Assembly (NCBI GenBank): GCA_013397455.1
Contig: VYZB01000030.1
Span: 3,591,229-3,655,228 of the forward strand
Direction of reading: 5' to 3'
Source: Crotophaga sulcirostris
Taxonomy: Eukaryota; Chordata; Aves; Cuculiformes; Crotophagidae
DNA: 64,000 bases
This document shows, in pieces, positions 62,314 through 64,000 of the stretch (within the stretch, counting starts at the first letter, position 1; each line of letters starts with the position of its first letter). The position numbers were made by a program, and so were the translations under genes. The notes under the pieces are model-generated. The model saw only the letters and a program-made list of their open reading frames with translations, was not told where the DNA came from and did not search any database.

Positions 62314-64000
62314 CTAGAGAAAAAAAAATGCAATTAGTAAATTTAAACAGGATATTTTTTTTCTTTACAAGGAAGTCAAAGTAATGTTTACAACTTTGTT
62401 TTGCAAGTGGCAGCAGTATACGTGCATTAAAAAACCACACAATATCTGTGAGAACATTAGCTGCTTAAGTTTATAGGCTGATACATAATTGCATGACAAG
62501 CCAGCACAGGAATATCTGCCTGAACACACTATTCTCTCATACCAGAAGCACTTCTGAGACAGTTTTTCCTACACCGAGTGTTCTATATAGATATAAAGCA
62601 ATAGATTCAGCAGGACAAGCTGAAAGAAACTTACAAAACAGATACAATCAATACACAAAAAAATAACTCACACTTCCATGCAACTCAAAAGTCTAACAAT
62701 ATCAGCAGTCTCGAGAGAAGCCTGAATCACATCAAACTCACCAAACACTCACCTCAGTACCCACATCACTCTACCCATTCCAGACATCATTAACTCAATT
62801 TTTAATACTTCCCATGTGAGTACAGCCAGGTAGCTGCAGCACTGCCTGAGGGGTGTCCCTTTCTCAGAACAGGTGGTGTTGAAACCCTTTTTGAGCTCTT
62901 CTGCATTCCTTGGAAACAGATTGAACTAACAGCCCACAACCTCCAGAAGAAAGATAAAGCACTTTAGGATTTAGTCACTTGCAGCAATCTGACTGAACTA
63001 TAGGTGGATAAAGCTAAGGGAAGACAGTCATGATGAATTTTGAGCTCTAAGTAATACAGCGTGTGTGCACAGCAAGATGCCCGATTTGAAATACATTGGT
63101 CTGGTTACAATCTCTGAGGGCAGTACTTGATAAAGGCATGAATCTCAGATGAGCTCAAGGGCAGCTAAAAAGAATCTTTTGAAGAGCTATAAATATCCTC
63201 TTTCGCCAACTACCTTGCCTTTTTTGGCACTTAAAACAGAGTTACCTAATTCAAGCTAGACCATTTAGATTAAGAGCATCTGCTTTTACCTGCACTGAAA
63301 ATATACTCTGAATGCTGCAGCCCATCATTACTGTTTCCTTCCTTAAGATCTTTTAAAATATAGATGCATTCTGGAGCATCCCTGACAGAGAGAGTGAAGA
63401 ATTAACCTCCTTGAAAAGGTATCAACATTATTCCAAGTTTCTAGGCATTAGGCTCCACTATGCTTATAGGTATAACAAAGAACACATACATGGCTGGAAG
63501 GAAGTTTAAGGAAGGATATTTTTCTAGAAAATTTCATTGATCACAGAGTAGAAATCTAGAGGTAAATAAAATGTATTTTGTGAAAGAGAAAAATAAATCT
63601 CTGGGAACCAAAGTGCTCCATTGTCCAATGAAATTCCATTAGGAACAAATAGATACAAAAAAAATCACAGAAAAAGCAACAAGTATTTTGATGATCACTA
63701 CTTATTTTCGTTTGTCACTGTTATAGTAGCTTTCTTTCCTGAATGAATTACAAAATAACTTTTTAAATATCTGGCACTCAGCATTCTTGGGCTAAGCTTC
63801 TTCCAGCCTTGACCCCAAACTTAGACTGCTTAACAGTAAGTATTAATGCATGATGCATGTTATTCATTCATTTTGTTGAATAAGAGCCAAATCAGTACAT
63901 CTCAAGTACTTCCAATTCTACATAAAGTCAGTAGGGTCCTCAGGAGTACAGGACCCCTTTGAAACTGGCATTTAAGATGGCAAAGCAAAATATTTTGCTG
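62314..64000 (-). other. Intron upstream of W1, running out of the window
   Basis: The preceding ADAMTSL3 exon, which should encode the earlier spacer segment, was searched for on the minus strand and not found. It must lie beyond position 64000. No repeat was recognised. Confidence 0.75.

Overview
This window is vertebrate nuclear DNA, most likely from a bird. It is AT-rich with few repeats and holds a CR1 LINE 3' fragment of the avian/sauropsid type. It carries one multi-exon gene in a compact layout: 23 coding exons in about 59 kb, where the human orthologue, as I recall, spans several hundred kb. No prokaryotic genes, CRISPR arrays or RNA genes were seen. No second protein-coding gene could be supported on either strand.

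The gene lies on the minus strand. It is the 3' part of ADAMTSL3 (ADAMTS-like 3, punctin-2), a secreted extracellular-matrix glycoprotein related to ADAMTS proteases but without a catalytic domain. I placed 23 coding exons by eye, named W1 to W23 in transcript order. Every junction has GT at the donor, AG at the acceptor and a matching codon phase, so they join into one open frame of about 1505 codons plus stop. The 5' end of the gene (signal peptide, first TSP1 repeat, cysteine-rich region, start of the spacer) lies beyond position 64000.

Layout from high to low coordinates: 62.3-61.1 kb, spacer domain and start of a TSP1 repeat (W1-W2); 58.4-49.7 kb, three TSP1 repeats and a Cys-free linker (W3-W7); 43.8-33.9 kb, five more TSP1 repeats (W8-W12); 29.6-28.5 kb, one 1081-bp exon with the first Ig domain, a long low-complexity linker and half of the second Ig domain (W13); 26.5-11.1 kb, the rest of the Ig array (W14-W18), interrupted by an 11.4-kb intron; 8.7-3.0 kb, the C-terminal TSP1 repeats and the PLAC domain (W19-W23). 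A 3' UTR and flanking DNA occupy the first 3 kb.

All domains belong to one secreted protein. TSP1 repeats and the PLAC domain in this family act in matrix binding and microfibril biology. The most interesting point is a complete fourth Ig-like domain (W17-W18). It resembles the fourth Ig of ADAMTSL1 and, from memory, is absent from the reference human ADAMTSL3 protein. It is carried on two frame-neutral exons, with a furin-type RRKR site just before it. Other points are a phase-breaking candidate microexon in the W3-W4 intron, CTCF-like motifs, and an ancient CR1-like reverse-transcriptase relic.
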